A DNA stretch of 64,000 bases from Herbaspirillum aquaticum (GCF_002213425.1 NZ_NJGV01000001.1:372001-436000); one strand, 5' to 3'; positions 1 to 8,742 are shown, counted from the stretch's first letter. Notes: a model not told the origin generated them from the letters alone. Program-made: numbers and translations.

Positions 1-232
1 TGTGCAGCAGATCCAGTCCTTCCATGCGCGGCAGGCGAGGTTCCAGCAGGATCAGGCAGGGCAGGGTGTCGGGGTGCTGCAGCGCCTGGGGGCTGAAGAT
101 CGATTCCATGGCCCGTTCCGCATCCTCGAACCAGCCGAAGTCGCACTCCAGCTTGCTGCGCCAAAGGCTGAAGCGCGCCAGTTCCACCGACTCCGGGCTG
201 GGATCGACCATCAATATGCTGGGGCGGGACAT
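1..232 (-). CDS. Response-regulator receiver domain, C-terminal part outside the window
   Basis: The minus strand is open from an ATG at 232 to the window edge (77 codons). The translation begins MSRPSILMVDPSPES and later reads LILLEPRLPRMEGLDLL, which follows the strand-turn-helix layout of a CheY-like receiver (first strand with acidic residue, then the phosphoacceptor strand followed by an RLPRMEG loop). The position usually held by the phosphorylated Asp is Glu (LLEPR), and the usual acidic pair after strand 1 is reduced to D-P. It may therefore be phosphorylation-independent or a pseudo-receiver. The output domain, if any, lies outside the window. I am fairly sure of the fold and unsure of the role. 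Confidence 0.7.
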   Translation of the reverse strand, partial: MSRPSILMVDPSPESVELARFSLWRSKLECDFGWFEDAERAMESIFSPQALQHPDTLPCLILLEPRLPRMEGLDLLH

Positions 233-694
233 GCGTTATGTGCGGAACTGGGCGTTGTTTTTTGAATGTTGCATTTCTGGTTGTCGGCAAGTTTGACATA
301 GCGGGATACAGAAATCCATTCCTGAATACTCACGCACACGCCCGCCTGCGCCTTGGTCTACGCCGTGGCGCGATGGCGCATCGAGCGGCGGTTACCGCAG
401 TGATCTTACGTGAGAATTACAAAGCCAGCTTGATTGCTATCCACATCCTCCATTCGCCGCGCTTGAGCGCCTCAGGACTGATTCATTAAATTTCTGAATG
501 CCAGATATACGGGAATAAAATCTCGCACTGCAACATTAATGCGTTGCTGCTCGGCTATATTCCTGACAGCTGAGTCGTCTTTGGGGCAAATTTACCTCGA
601 GAAAATCCTCGAGGGCGCAACAGCGATGCTTCCGGTGCATCGCACAAAAAATCCAAAAAAATTGAAGGACATGCAGCTCAACAAGGGGAGTGCA
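233..694. other. Intergenic region, no gene seen
   Basis: This 462-base gap separates the divergent receiver gene and patatin-like gene. It is less GC-rich than its neighbours. A TTGACA hexamer lies at 293-298 but has no convincing -10 box at normal spacing. A short hairpin (7-bp arms CCTCGAG/CTCGAGG, 595-601 and 608-614) sits in the likely leader of the downstream gene. I see no credible coding frame; the in-frame extension of the patatin-like gene upstream of 695 has no ribosome site and unusual composition. Confidence 0.5.
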
Positions 695-1810
695 ATGAAG
701 GTTTCGCCACGACGAAACAGGAAGGCCTTGGTCATCGGGGGCGGGGCGCCCAATTCGACCTTGATCGCCGGGGCACTGGCTGCCTTCCTGGCGGAAGGGG
801 TGGAGTTCGATGTCATCTCGGCCTCCGGCGCAGGCGTGCTCATGGGCTTGCTGGCCACTGCGCCACGCGATGCCTCGCCGCAGGCCGCGCTCATGCAATG
901 GGCCGAAGTCGGCGTGGCCGACAGCATCTACAAGCTTTTCCCGGTCAACTACAAGGTCTTCAAGAAGCCAGGTGCCCAGGCCGAGAGCTATCGCGATGCG
1001 ATGCTGAACCAGTTCCAGCAGATGCCGGGCCTGGCTGCCTCCCCCTTCGCGGCGATGTTCAGCCAGCATTTCGCCGACGCCTCGGCCAAGTGGAATGACT
1101 GGATGCACCTGATGATGTCGGCCTTGTCGCCCTCGGACCTGCATTCGGGCAGCCTCGGGCTGTGCGCCCACCTCCCGTTCCTGGAGCAGTCCATCGATTT
1201 TTCGGCCGTGCCGCGCATGGCTCCCGAGTTCTACATCAACGCCTACAACCTCGACCGCCATCGCATGCAGATCTGGAGCAAGGACCAGATCACCCCGGCG
1301 CACGTGCGGGCTTCACTGTCTTTCCCCTTCCTGTATGCGCCCACCGAGATCGACGGCGAACACTACATCGAGGGCGCGGCGCTGGATACGCTCAACTTCA
1401 CTCCCTTCATCACCGATCCGGAAACGGGCGTAGCCCCCGCCAGCGAGGTCGATACCCTGGTGGTGCTGGACATCCTCGGGGAGGATCGCCTGATCCGCAA
1501 GCCCCGCAATCTCTATGATGCGTGGGTACGTTCCATCATCACACCGCTGGTCAAGATCTCGCAGACCGAGCAACGCCTCTTCGAGCTGGAGCACAACCGT
1601 GATCCGCTCACCGGTGCGCCGTTGCGGCAGGTGCTCAAGGTCGACCTGATGGCCGGCGTACCGCAGGACCATTGGCCGCAGGTACTGGACTGGTCGGCCT
1701 CCAACATGCAGTTGCTGTTCCAGGTGGGCTATCGCGCGGGGGTGGATTTCTGCCGCCAGCACGGCGAGCTGCTCGGGGCGCAAGCGCAGGATGCGCCGCT
1801 GGCTGCTTGA
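695..1810 (+). CDS. Patatin-like phospholipase family protein with atypical active-site region
   Basis: A 371-residue protein. The start at 695 was chosen because AAGGGGAG lies just upstream (683-690), whereas the open frame back to 539 lacks a ribosome site. The N-terminus reads KALVIGGGAPNSTLIAGAL, the glycine-rich oxyanion loop of patatins, followed by VISASGAGVLMG where the nucleophile elbow GxSxG is expected. Near residue 220 comes YIEGAALDTLN, where patatins have the catalytic DG[G/A]. Both sites deviate: the elbow is A-S-G-A-G and the Asp is Glu. It could be a lipid or polyhydroxyalkanoate-related hydrolase, or a non-catalytic member. Neighbours give no functional hint. Confidence 0.75.
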   Translation: MKVSPRRNRKALVIGGGAPNSTLIAGALAAFLAEGVEFDVISASGAGVLMGLLATAPRDASPQAALMQWAEVGVADSIYKLFPVNYKVFKKPGAQAESYRDAMLNQFQQMPGLAASPFAAMFSQHFADASAKWNDWMHLMMSALSPSDLHSGSLGLCAHLPFLEQSIDFSAVPRMAPEFYINAYNLDRHRMQIWSKDQITPAHVRASLSFPFLYAPTEIDGEHYIEGAALDTLNFTPFITDPETGVAPASEVDTLVVLDILGEDRLIRKPRNLYDAWVRSIITPLVKISQTEQRLFELEHNRDPLTGAPLRQVLKVDLMAGVPQDHWPQVLDWSASNMQLLFQVGYRAGVDFCRQHGELLGAQAQDAPLAA

Positions 1811-1915
1811 GCGGAGCTGGTTGGCGGCGGACCCATTGCTTCATCCATTTTTCTTGTTCTGTAGCTGAACCCGCGTGCTGCGGCGCGCTTCATTTCCTTC
1901 GGTGAGTTTTCCATC

Positions 1916-3556
1916 ATGACCATTACCAAGCGCCTCATCCTCACTCTCTCGACAGCCCTGCTGGCGCTGCTGTTCGTCGGTGCCGCCGGACTCTGGCAAC
2001 TCCAGCGTGCGCAGCAGCGGCTGGAACTGATCCAGAACCGCATCATTCCCGGCATGGACAGCCTGAACCTGTTGAAGGGCTACCTGGCTGATTCGCGCCT
2101 GGCAGGCTATCGCCTGTCGGTGTTCGCCAACCTGCCCGACAAGACTGCCTTGCAAAAGGCGGTGGATGCCGCCAACAAGGCGCTGGATGACGAATTCGCC
2201 CACTACGAGCGCGATCTCATCTTCGATGAGAAGGACCGTGCCCTGATCAAGGCCGACAAGGCCAACATCGAGGCCTACCGCAAGGCCCTCGTGCCGTTCT
2301 TCGCGGCCGCTTACGCCAATGACATGGATGGCGTACGCGCCACGCTGCAGGCCGGCACGCCCCTGGCCGTGTCGGCTGCCGCTGCCAAGAAGGGCTTTGA
2401 CGACCATATCCTGGTGGGCCGCCAGATGATCGATGCCGTCAAGCAGGAAAGCGATGCCGCCTACGCCTTCGCCCTGCGCGCGATGATCGCCGTGATCGTG
2501 GTGGCGGTGCTGCTGACTGCGGTGCTTGGCTTGCGCACCCTGCGCAGTGTCACGCGCAGCCTGGGCAAGATCCAGCAGACCTTCGAGCACGTCAGCCAGA
2601 CCCTGGACCTGTCGCGCCCGGTGCCGGTGGAACGCATGGATGAAATCGGCCGTACCGCTGCCGCCTTCAACAAGCTGCTGGCCCGTATCGTCGAGGTGGT
2701 GGCCACGACCCGCAGTTCCACCGATTCGGTGACGGTCGCGGCGCGCCAGATTGCTGCCGGCAATGCCGACCTGTCGGCGCGCACCGAGCAGCAGGCTGCA
2801 GCCCTGGAGGAAAGCGCGTCCAGCCTGGAAGAACTGACCTCGGTGGTATTGCAGAATACCCAGAATGCGCGCCAGGCCAACGAACTGGCGCAATCGGCCT
2901 CGCACATTGCCTCGCAGGGCGGGGATGTAGTGCGCCAGGTGGTCGATACGATGAACTCCATCAATGCTTCCTCGCGCAAGATCGTCGACATCATTGCGGT
3001 CATCGATGGCATCGCCTTCCAGACCAACATCCTGGCCCTGAATGCCGCCGTTGAAGCGGCCCGCGCCGGTGAGCAGGGACGCGGCTTTGCGGTGGTGGCC
3101 TCGGAAGTGCGTTCGCTGGCCCAGCGCTCGGCGGCCGCGGCCAAGGAAATCAAGGAATTGATCGACGATTCCGTGGACAAGGTCGGCAGCGGCAGCAAGC
3201 TGGTGGAGCAGGCGGGTGTGACCATGAGCGACATCGTCGACAGCGTCCAGCGCGTGACCCAGATCGTGGGCAACATCGCCGACGCCAGCGAAGAGCAGAG
3301 CGCCGGCATCACCCAGGTCAACCAGGCTATCTCGCAGATGGACCAGGGCACCCAGCAGAATGCCGCGCTGGTGGAGGAGGCGGCTGCCGCGGCCCAGGCC
3401 CTGCAGGGCCAGGCCGAGAAGCTGGAAAGCGTGGTGGCGGTCTTCAAACTGGAAGGGCGCGTGCCCGCAAGCTTGCGCACGGTGCAGGTTGCTCCCGCCC
3501 CTGGCCGTGCCCAGGTGTCGGCGGCACGCCCGGTGGCAGAGATGGAAGAGTTCTGA
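1916..3556 (+). CDS. Methyl-accepting chemotaxis protein
   Basis: A 546-residue chemoreceptor. TM1 is at about residues 7-28, followed by a periplasmic helical region to about 180 resembling a four-helix-bundle ligand domain. TM2 is at about 188-208, followed by a HAMP segment. The long cytoplasmic coiled coil has the highly conserved hairpin tip (GIAFQTNILALNAAVEAAR and GRGFAVVASEVRSLAQRSA) that contacts CheA and CheW. The C-terminus ends in MEEF and lacks a clear CheR-tethering pentapeptide. No che genes are nearby, so it probably feeds a chemotaxis cluster elsewhere. The ligand cannot be told from sequence. A strong terminator follows at 3613. Confidence 0.95.
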   Translation: MTITKRLILTLSTALLALLFVGAAGLWQLQRAQQRLELIQNRIIPGMDSLNLLKGYLADSRLAGYRLSVFANLPDKTALQKAVDAANKALDDEFAHYERDLIFDEKDRALIKADKANIEAYRKALVPFFAAAYANDMDGVRATLQAGTPLAVSAAAAKKGFDDHILVGRQMIDAVKQESDAAYAFALRAMIAVIVVAVLLTAVLGLRTLRSVTRSLGKIQQTFEHVSQTLDLSRPVPVERMDEIGRTAAAFNKLLARIVEVVATTRSSTDSVTVAARQIAAGNADLSARTEQQAAALEESASSLEELTSVVLQNTQNARQANELAQSASHIASQGGDVVRQVVDTMNSINASSRKIVDIIAVIDGIAFQTNILALNAAVEAARAGEQGRGFAVVASEVRSLAQRSAAAAKEIKELIDDSVDKVGSGSKLVEQAGVTMSDIVDSVQRVTQIVGNIADASEEQSAGITQVNQAISQMDQGTQQNAALVEEAAAAAQALQGQAEKLESVVAVFKLEGRVPASLRTVQVAPAPGRAQVSAARPVAEMEEF

Positions 3557-3612
3557 ACCTGGCTGCGCGGCGGCGTCATGCCGCCTCCAGCCGCTTTGCC
3601 TGCCTCAAGCAA

Positions 3613-3638
3613 CGCCCGGCCCGTGCCGGGCGTTTTTT
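3613..3638 (+). terminator. Rho-independent terminator after chemoreceptor gene
   Basis: Perfect 8-bp stem CGCCCGGC/GCCGGGCG with a 4-base loop, followed by six T residues; 57 bases after the stop codon at 3556. Confidence 0.9.
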
Positions 3639-3730
3639 CATCTTTGCCTGTTTTTACCTATCTGGTCAGCATTGCTGTGAAGGATTGAACTAAAGGGCGG
3701 GAGCCGGCTTCCCCAAAGGGTGATATACTT

Positions 3731-3749
3731 AATACTAATCATTATCATT
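3731..3749 (+). promoter_or_regulatory. Fur-box-like site upstream of ftrABCD
   Basis: AATACTAATCATTATCATT closely resembles the second part of the Fur consensus GATAATGATAATCATTATC, and lies 24 bases before the ftrA start. The local base composition is AT-rich, as expected for a promoter. Iron-dependent repression of ftrABCD is inferred. Confidence 0.7.
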
Positions 3750-3772
3750 TGACCCACCTTGGAGAATACGCA

Positions 3773-4318
3773 ATGATCGGTTTCAAGAAACTGGCTGTGG
3801 CCGCAGCGCTGAGCCTGTCCTTTGCCGGCGCCGCCTCGGCCGCCGAGTACCCCATCGGCAAACCGCAGATCCAGAACGGCTTTGAAGTCAACGCCGTCTA
3901 CCTGCAGCCGGTGAAGATGGAACCGGACGGCATGATGCGCAAGGCTGAAGAATCCGACATCCACCTCGAAGCCGACATCCGCGCCGTCGCCAAGAACCCC
4001 AACGGTTTCGCCGAAGGCGACTGGATGCCCTACCTGGTCATCAAGTACGAACTGACCAAGGTCGGTTCCACCAAGTCCATCAAGGGCGACATGATGCCCA
4101 TGGTGGCCAACGACGGTCCGCACTACGGCGACAACGTCAAGCTGGAAGGCCCGGGCAAGTACAAGCTCAAGCTGACCATCTCCTCGCCGCAAGCCAATGA
4201 ACACGCGCACTTCGGCCGTCACGTCGACAAGGAAACCGGCGTCGGCCCGTGGTTCAAGACCTTCGAGCTGAGCTATGACTTCACCTTCGCCGGCATCGGC
4301 AAGAAGGGCGGCTACTAA
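3773..4318 (+). CDS. ftrA: FtrA, periplasmic P19-type iron-binding protein
   Basis: A 181-residue precursor. The ATG at 3773 follows GGAG at 3761-3764 and opens a clean signal peptide (cut near ASAA-EYP). The mature part belongs to the P19/FetP/Tpd family, which binds copper and iron in the periplasm as part of ferrous iron uptake. Likely metal ligands are visible: DIHLEAD, MMPM, GPHYG and AHFGRHVDKETG supply the His, Met and Glu expected in P19. It is the first gene of a four-gene iron uptake operon (ftrA, ftrB, ftrC, ftrD) behind a Fur-box-like site. Family identity is firm; substrate is taken from the family. Confidence 0.92.
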   Translation: MIGFKKLAVAAALSLSFAGAASAAEYPIGKPQIQNGFEVNAVYLQPVKMEPDGMMRKAEESDIHLEADIRAVAKNPNGFAEGDWMPYLVIKYELTKVGSTKSIKGDMMPMVANDGPHYGDNVKLEGPGKYKLKLTISSPQANEHAHFGRHVDKETGVGPWFKTFELSYDFTFAGIGKKGGY

Positions 4319-4424
4319 GCTGGTCGGCGGATCTTGATCCAGACCGCACGTTTGCAGTGATGCGATGCCGGTCCGCGCCGTGATGGCGGACCGGCTTCAC
4401 CGTTTTGAGAGTTCCGGAGTTTTC

Positions 4425-4775
4425 ATGATCGCAAGAATCGTCCGACTGATCTGCCTGTCACTGGCCGCGATGGCCATGCTGGGCAGCGCCGCGCAGGCCA
4501 GCGCTTCCGACCTGCCGACCTTCAAGCTGGAGATGCAGGACGGCAAGCTCATTCCGCCGCGCATCGAAGTGCCGGCCGGACAGCGTATCAAGATCGAAGT
4601 GCACAACATCGGCAAGTCGGCCGCCGAGTTCGAAAGCGTCGAACTGCGCAAGGAAAAGGTGCTGGCACCGGGTGCCCAGTCCTTCGTGGTGATCGCCCCC
4701 TTGCGTCCGGGCGAATACAAGTTCTTCGATGACTTCCACCTCAACATGCCGCCCGGCGTGATCGTCGCCAAGTAA
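4425..4775 (+). CDS. ftrB: FtrB, periplasmic cupredoxin-like protein
   Basis: A 116-residue secreted protein with a signal peptide ending near QASA-SDL. The start at 4425 places the hydrophobic signal directly after a basic N-terminus; GGAG lies at 4416-4419. The mature domain is a cupredoxin fold (VPAGQRIKIEVHNIGKSAAEFES and PGEYKFFDDFHLNMPPG), like the second component of FtrABCD systems, where it is thought to oxidise ferrous iron for the FTR1 permease. No Cys is present in the mature part, so the site is not a classical type-1 copper centre. It lies between ftrA and ftrC. Confidence 0.88.
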   Translation: MIARIVRLICLSLAAMAMLGSAAQASASDLPTFKLEMQDGKLIPPRIEVPAGQRIKIEVHNIGKSAAEFESVELRKEKVLAPGAQSFVVIAPLRPGEYKFFDDFHLNMPPGVIVAK

Positions 4776-4838
4776 GAGGGGACGCGCGCAGGCTGTGCGC
4801 GAGCAGGGAAGTCCAGGTTTTCAGGAAGGGAAAGTTTG

Positions 4839-5717
4839 ATGGGACAGGTCATGTTCATCGTCTGGCGCGAAAGCGTCGAGGCGCTTCTGGTGGTCGGCAT
4901 CCTCTATGCCTGGCTGAAGAACGGCGATGTCGGCGCGCGACGCGGCATTCCCTATCTGTGGGGTGGCGTGGTGGCCGGCGTGGTCCTGGCGGGTGCCCTG
5001 GGCGCAGCGCTGCTGGGCTTTTCGGAACTGCTCTCGGGTGATGCGCAGACCTACTTCCAGATCGCCATCGTCCTCATTGCAGCAGTGCTGATCGTGCAGA
5101 TGGTGTTCTGGATGCGCAAGCACGGCCGCACCTTGAAGAAGGAGATGGAAAGCTCCATGCAGTCCAGCTATGAAAGCGGCAACTGGTGGGGCGTGTTCGT
5201 GCTGGTGATGCTGGCGATCGCCCGCGAAGGCAGCGAGACCGCCGTCTTCCTCTACGGCATTGGCCTGGGCCAGCAGGATGCCAGTACGGCCTCGCTGGTG
5301 CTGGCCGGCGCAATCGGTTTCGGGCTGGCCTTCCTGACCTTCTATCTGCTGCAACTGGGCGGCAAGATCTTCTCCTGGCGCCGTTTCTTCCAGGTCACCG
5401 AAGTGATCCTGCTGCTGCTGGCCGCCGGTTTGCTGGTGACCGGCGTGGAAAAGCTGTTCGACGTATTGCTCGAAAGTTCGGACATGCTGGCCTCGGCCAA
5501 CTGGACCATGACCCTGACCGGCCAGCTCTGGGATACCTCGGCGCTGCTGGATGATTCCACCACCCTGGGCAGCCTGGTTTCGACCCTGACCGGCTACCGC
5601 GCCCGTCCGGCGCTGCTGTCGGTGATCGTCTATGCGCTCTACTGGGTTGTGGTATGTTCGGCCCTTTATCGAAAACCCCAGCCTCAGCTCAAGAGCAAGA
5701 GGCAGGAAGCCGTCTGA
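4839..5717 (+). CDS. ftrC: FtrC, FTR1-family iron permease
   Basis: A 292-residue polytopic membrane protein with about seven hydrophobic segments. Both hallmark REXXE iron-translocation motifs are present: WRESVEALL near residue 10 and IAREGSETAVF near residue 130. FTR1 permeases import ferric iron produced by a partner oxidase; here the partner is probably FtrB. ATG 4839 was preferred to the adjoining TTG at 4836; AGGAAGGGAAAG lies just upstream. ftrD starts 6 bases after the stop, so the two are probably translated together. Confidence 0.95.
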   Translation: MGQVMFIVWRESVEALLVVGILYAWLKNGDVGARRGIPYLWGGVVAGVVLAGALGAALLGFSELLSGDAQTYFQIAIVLIAAVLIVQMVFWMRKHGRTLKKEMESSMQSSYESGNWWGVFVLVMLAIAREGSETAVFLYGIGLGQQDASTASLVLAGAIGFGLAFLTFYLLQLGGKIFSWRRFFQVTEVILLLLAAGLLVTGVEKLFDVLLESSDMLASANWTMTLTGQLWDTSALLDDSTTLGSLVSTLTGYRARPALLSVIVYALYWVVVCSALYRKPQPQLKSKRQEAV

Positions 5718-5722
5718 ACCTC

Positions 5723-7111
5723 ATGACAACCTGTACGCAATCGCCGACTCTGCTCACGCGTACCGGAGACTGGATGCGCCGCCATGGCGCATTCATCCGA
5801 GGCCTGCAATGGATCGTGGTGGCTGTCTATGCGCTGCTGATCCTGGTCCCGGTGTTCCTCCCGCTACCCGACGAGACCGCGCATCTCTGGTCCAACCTCA
5901 CCCTGATCGCCCAGTTCGCTTTCTGGGGCATCTGGTGGCCCTTCGTGCTGGTCAGCATGGTGCTGATGGGCCGGGTGTGGTGCGGGGTGCTCTGTCCGGA
6001 AGGGGCGCTGACCGAGTTCGCCAGCCGCCATGGTCGCGGACGCGCCATTCCCAAATGGGTGCGCTGGGGCGGCTGGCCCTTCGTCGCCTTTGCTCTGACC
6101 ACCGTCTATGGCCAGATGGTCAGCGTCTACCAGTATCCCAAGGCGGTGCTGCTGGTGCTGGGCGGCTCCACGGTCGGTGCCATGATCATCGGCTACCTGT
6201 ATGGCCGCGACAAGCGCGTCTGGTGCAAGTACCTGTGCCCGGTCAATGGCGTCTTCGGCCTGCTGGCCAAACTGGCCCCGGTTCACTACAAGGTGAATGA
6301 AGATGCATGGCGCGCCTCCTATCACCCCGAGCACAAGATCATTCCCATCAATTGCGCGCCGCTGGTCCCCTTGCGCAATATGAAGGGGGCTTCCGACTGC
6401 CACATGTGCGGCCGCTGCAGTGGCCATCGTGATGCGATTGCCCTGAGCTTCCGTCCTCCTGCGGTGGAGGTGGTGCACTTCGGCAAGACCCAGAACAACC
6501 TGTGGGAAAGCGCCCTGGTCCTCTACGGCCTGCTGGGCATTGCCATCGGTGCCTTCCACTGGACGGTGAGTCCCTGGTTCATCGCCATCAAGCAGGACAT
6601 CGCCACCTGGCTGATCGACCGCGACATCATGTGGCCCTTCGGCACCCAGGCGCCGTGGTGGCTGCTGACCAATTATCCGCAGCAAAGCGATGTCTTCACC
6701 TGGCTCGATGGCGCCATGGTCGTGGGCTACATCCTCACCACCGGCCTGGTGCTGGGTACCGGCGTCGCAGTCATGTTCGGGCTGGCCACCCGCCTGCTGG
6801 GCAAGTGGGAGTGGAGCCGCTTCAACCACCTGGTGCAGGCATTGATCCCGCTGGCCGGCTGCGGTGTCTTCATCGGCCTGTCGTCGACCACCATCAGCCT
6901 GCTGCGGGCCGAGCACTGGCCGGTGTACTGGGCCAACGATGTGCGCGCGGCACTGCTCACGGCCATGACCCTGTGGAGCCTCTGGCTGTGCTGGAAAGTG
7001 GTGGCACGCCATGCGACCCATTGGGTTCAGCACATACTGGCCATGCTGCCGTTGATCGGTGGCCTGGCGCTGGTCAATACTGCCTGGTGGCTGATGTTCT
7101 GGGGCTGGTAA
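5723..7111 (+). CDS. ftrD: FtrD, membrane polyferredoxin of the iron uptake system
   Basis: A 462-residue membrane protein of the NapH/CcoG-like polyferredoxin type. It contains WCGVLCPEGAL, WCKYLCPVNGV and DCHMCGRCSGH, Cys motifs that can hold Fe-S clusters or related redox cofactors, and about eight transmembrane segments around them. In FtrABCD systems the fourth component is thought to pass electrons across the membrane to re-oxidise the cupredoxin. The ATG at 5723 lies just after the ftrC stop and fits operon spacing; the frame is open further upstream inside ftrC, but that part overlaps it. A strong terminator follows. Confidence 0.9.
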   Translation: MTTCTQSPTLLTRTGDWMRRHGAFIRGLQWIVVAVYALLILVPVFLPLPDETAHLWSNLTLIAQFAFWGIWWPFVLVSMVLMGRVWCGVLCPEGALTEFASRHGRGRAIPKWVRWGGWPFVAFALTTVYGQMVSVYQYPKAVLLVLGGSTVGAMIIGYLYGRDKRVWCKYLCPVNGVFGLLAKLAPVHYKVNEDAWRASYHPEHKIIPINCAPLVPLRNMKGASDCHMCGRCSGHRDAIALSFRPPAVEVVHFGKTQNNLWESALVLYGLLGIAIGAFHWTVSPWFIAIKQDIATWLIDRDIMWPFGTQAPWWLLTNYPQQSDVFTWLDGAMVVGYILTTGLVLGTGVAVMFGLATRLLGKWEWSRFNHLVQALIPLAGCGVFIGLSSTTISLLRAEHWPVYWANDVRAALLTAMTLWSLWLCWKVVARHATHWVQHILAMLPLIGGLALVNTAWWLMFWGW

Positions 7112-7141
7112 GCATTTCCTGGAAGTACCGATGTGAAGTAA

Positions 7142-7175
7142 AACGGCAGGCTTGCTCGCGAGCCTGCCGTTTTTA
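7142..7175 (+). terminator. Rho-independent terminator of ftrABCD
   Basis: Perfect 11-bp stem AACGGCAGGCT/AGCCTGCCGTT with an 8-base loop and a run of T residues, 31 bases after the ftrD stop. Confidence 0.9.
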
Positions 7176-7274
7176 TTTGCGCCTTATTTGATCTCGGGAC
7201 TCGCAGGCTATGTGAAGTTGGCGACCGAAGCAGTACAATCGCTGCCTTTTCAAGCCAATTGCCGGAGTTTTTAC

Positions 7275-7610
7275 ATGAGCACCTTGCCCGCCTGTCCCCA
7301 ATGCCAGTCCGAATTCACCTATGAGGACGGCAGCCAGTTCGTCTGCCCCGAATGTGGCCACGAGTGGAGCGCCCAGGCCGCTCCCGCCGAGCAGGCCCGC
7401 GTCTGGCGCGATGCCTCGGGCAACGTGCTGCAGGATGGCGATACCGTCACCGTCATCAAGGACCTGAAGTTGAAGGGCGGTGGGGGCGTGGTCAAGATGG
7501 GGACCAAGGTCAAGAATATCCGCCTGGTCGAGGGTGATCACGACATCGACTGCAAGATCGACGGTTTCGGCTCCATGGGCCTGAAGACTGAATTCGTGCG
7601 CAAGGCCTGA
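7275..7610 (+). CDS. phnA: PhnA/YjdM-type zinc-ribbon protein
   Basis: A 111-residue protein. The N-terminal zinc ribbon has CPQCQSEF and CPECGHEW (two CxxC pairs), followed by the PhnA C-terminal domain with [26 protein letters not shown] and the ending KTEFVRKA. The length is typical for the family. The name comes from the phosphonate gene cluster of E. coli, but members are widespread and not needed for phosphonate use, so the real function is unknown. GGAG precedes the ATG at 7275. It is transcribed alone between the ftr terminator and the next gene. Confidence 0.93.
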   Translation: MSTLPACPQCQSEFTYEDGSQFVCPECGHEWSAQAAPAEQARVWRDASGNVLQDGDTVTVIKDLKLKGGGGVVKMGTKVKNIRLVEGDHDIDCKIDGFGSMGLKTEFVRKA

Positions 7611-7683
7611 TCTTAGCCAGCCTCATGAGCGGGCCCTGCAAGACCGGCCCGCTCTCACGTAGAATGGCGGTTTGCCTGCAGCC

Positions 7684-7695
7684 TATGTATACATA
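7684..7695. promoter_or_regulatory. 12-bp perfect palindrome upstream of the symporter gene
   Basis: TATGTATACATA is self-complementary over 12 bases and lies 39 bases before the start at 7735. Palindromes of this type are recognised by GntR-family and other dimeric regulators. No regulator gene adjoins, so operator function is a guess. Confidence 0.35.
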
Positions 7696-7734
7696 AGCCT
7701 GCGGGCCTTCGATCACGACAACAACGAAACCGCC

Positions 7735-8742
7735 ATGGCCCGTCCCCGCTTCCTGCCCGATAACATGACCCTGATGCTGCTGGCCGTCGTGCTGACCGCA
7801 TCCTTCCTTCCCTGTACCGGCCAGGTGGCCGAAGCCTTCGATGGGCTGACGACCTTCATGATCGGCCTGCTGTTCTTCATGCACGGCGCCAAGCTCTCGC
7901 GGGAAGCCGTGGTGGCCGGGTTCACGCACTGGAAGCTGCATGTCACCGTACTGCTGTGCACCTTTGCACTGTTCCCGCTCATCGGCCTGGCCCTCAAACC
8001 GGTGCTGCTGCAATTCATCACGCCAGAGCTGTATCTCGGGCTGCTGTTCCTGTGCGTACTGCCGTCCACGGTGCAATCATCCATCGCCTTCACCTCGGTG
8101 GCGCGCGGCAATGTGCCTGCGGCCATCTGTGCGGCCTCGGCGTCCAACCTGCTGGGGATCTTCCTGACGCCGCTGCTGGTGGGCGTGCTGGTGGTGGCCC
8201 ATGATGGCGGCGGGCATTCCTCGCTCGATTCCATCCTGAAAATCGTTTATCAATTGTTGCTGCCCTTCGTGGCCGGCCAGATCGCGCGTCCCTTCATCGG
8301 CCGCTGGGTCGAGCGCAACAAGTCCTGGCTCAAGTTCGTTGACCAGAGCTCCATCCTGCTGGTGGTCTATGTGGCCTTCAGCGAGGCGGTGGTGCAGGGC
8401 CTGTGGCACCAGGTCCCGGTGTCGATGCTGGTGGCGCTGCTGGTCATCAATGCGGTGCTGCTGGCCATCATCATGGGACTGACCACCTTCGGCAGCCGCC
8501 GCCTGGGCTTCAACAAGGAGGATGAAATCACCATCGTCTTCTGCGGCTCCAAGAAGAGCCTGGCCTCGGGCGTGCCCATGGCCAAGGTGCTGTTCTCCAG
8601 CGGTGCCATCGGCATGGTGCTGTTGCCGGTGATGCTGTTCCACCAGATCCAGCTGATGGTGTGCGCCGTCATGGCCGCGCGGTATGGGGCACGTGATGAA
8701 CAGGTGAAGGCGGCCGTGGCCACCGAAAGCGGCGGTGACTGA
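7735..8742 (+). CDS. Bile acid:sodium symporter family transporter
   Basis: A 335-residue integral membrane protein with about ten hydrophobic helices, of the YfeH/SBF-like type (residues near 45-60 read FMIGLLFFMHGAKLSREAV, and the middle has LPSTVQSSIAFTSVARGNVPAAICAASASN). These two regions match the conserved crossover helices that hold sodium sites in the family. Bacterial members carry organic anions; the substrate here is unknown. The ATG at 7735 was chosen because the protein then begins with a short tail and TM1. The ribosome site is weak. The gene ends before a bidirectional terminator. Confidence 0.88.
   Translation: MARPRFLPDNMTLMLLAVVLTASFLPCTGQVAEAFDGLTTFMIGLLFFMHGAKLSREAVVAGFTHWKLHVTVLLCTFALFPLIGLALKPVLLQFITPELYLGLLFLCVLPSTVQSSIAFTSVARGNVPAAICAASASNLLGIFLTPLLVGVLVVAHDGGGHSSLDSILKIVYQLLLPFVAGQIARPFIGRWVERNKSWLKFVDQSSILLVVYVAFSEAVVQGLWHQVPVSMLVALLVINAVLLAIIMGLTTFGSRRLGFNKEDEITIVFCGSKKSLASGVPMAKVLFSSGAIGMVLLPVMLFHQIQLMVCAVMAARYGARDEQVKAAVATESGGD

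Noticed and set aside
291..330. TTGACA hexamer as a promoter
   Set aside because: No matching -10 hexamer at 16-18 bases.
539..694. Upstream extension of the patatin-like gene
   Set aside because: No ribosome site, odd composition; ATG 695 has AAGGGGAG directly before it.
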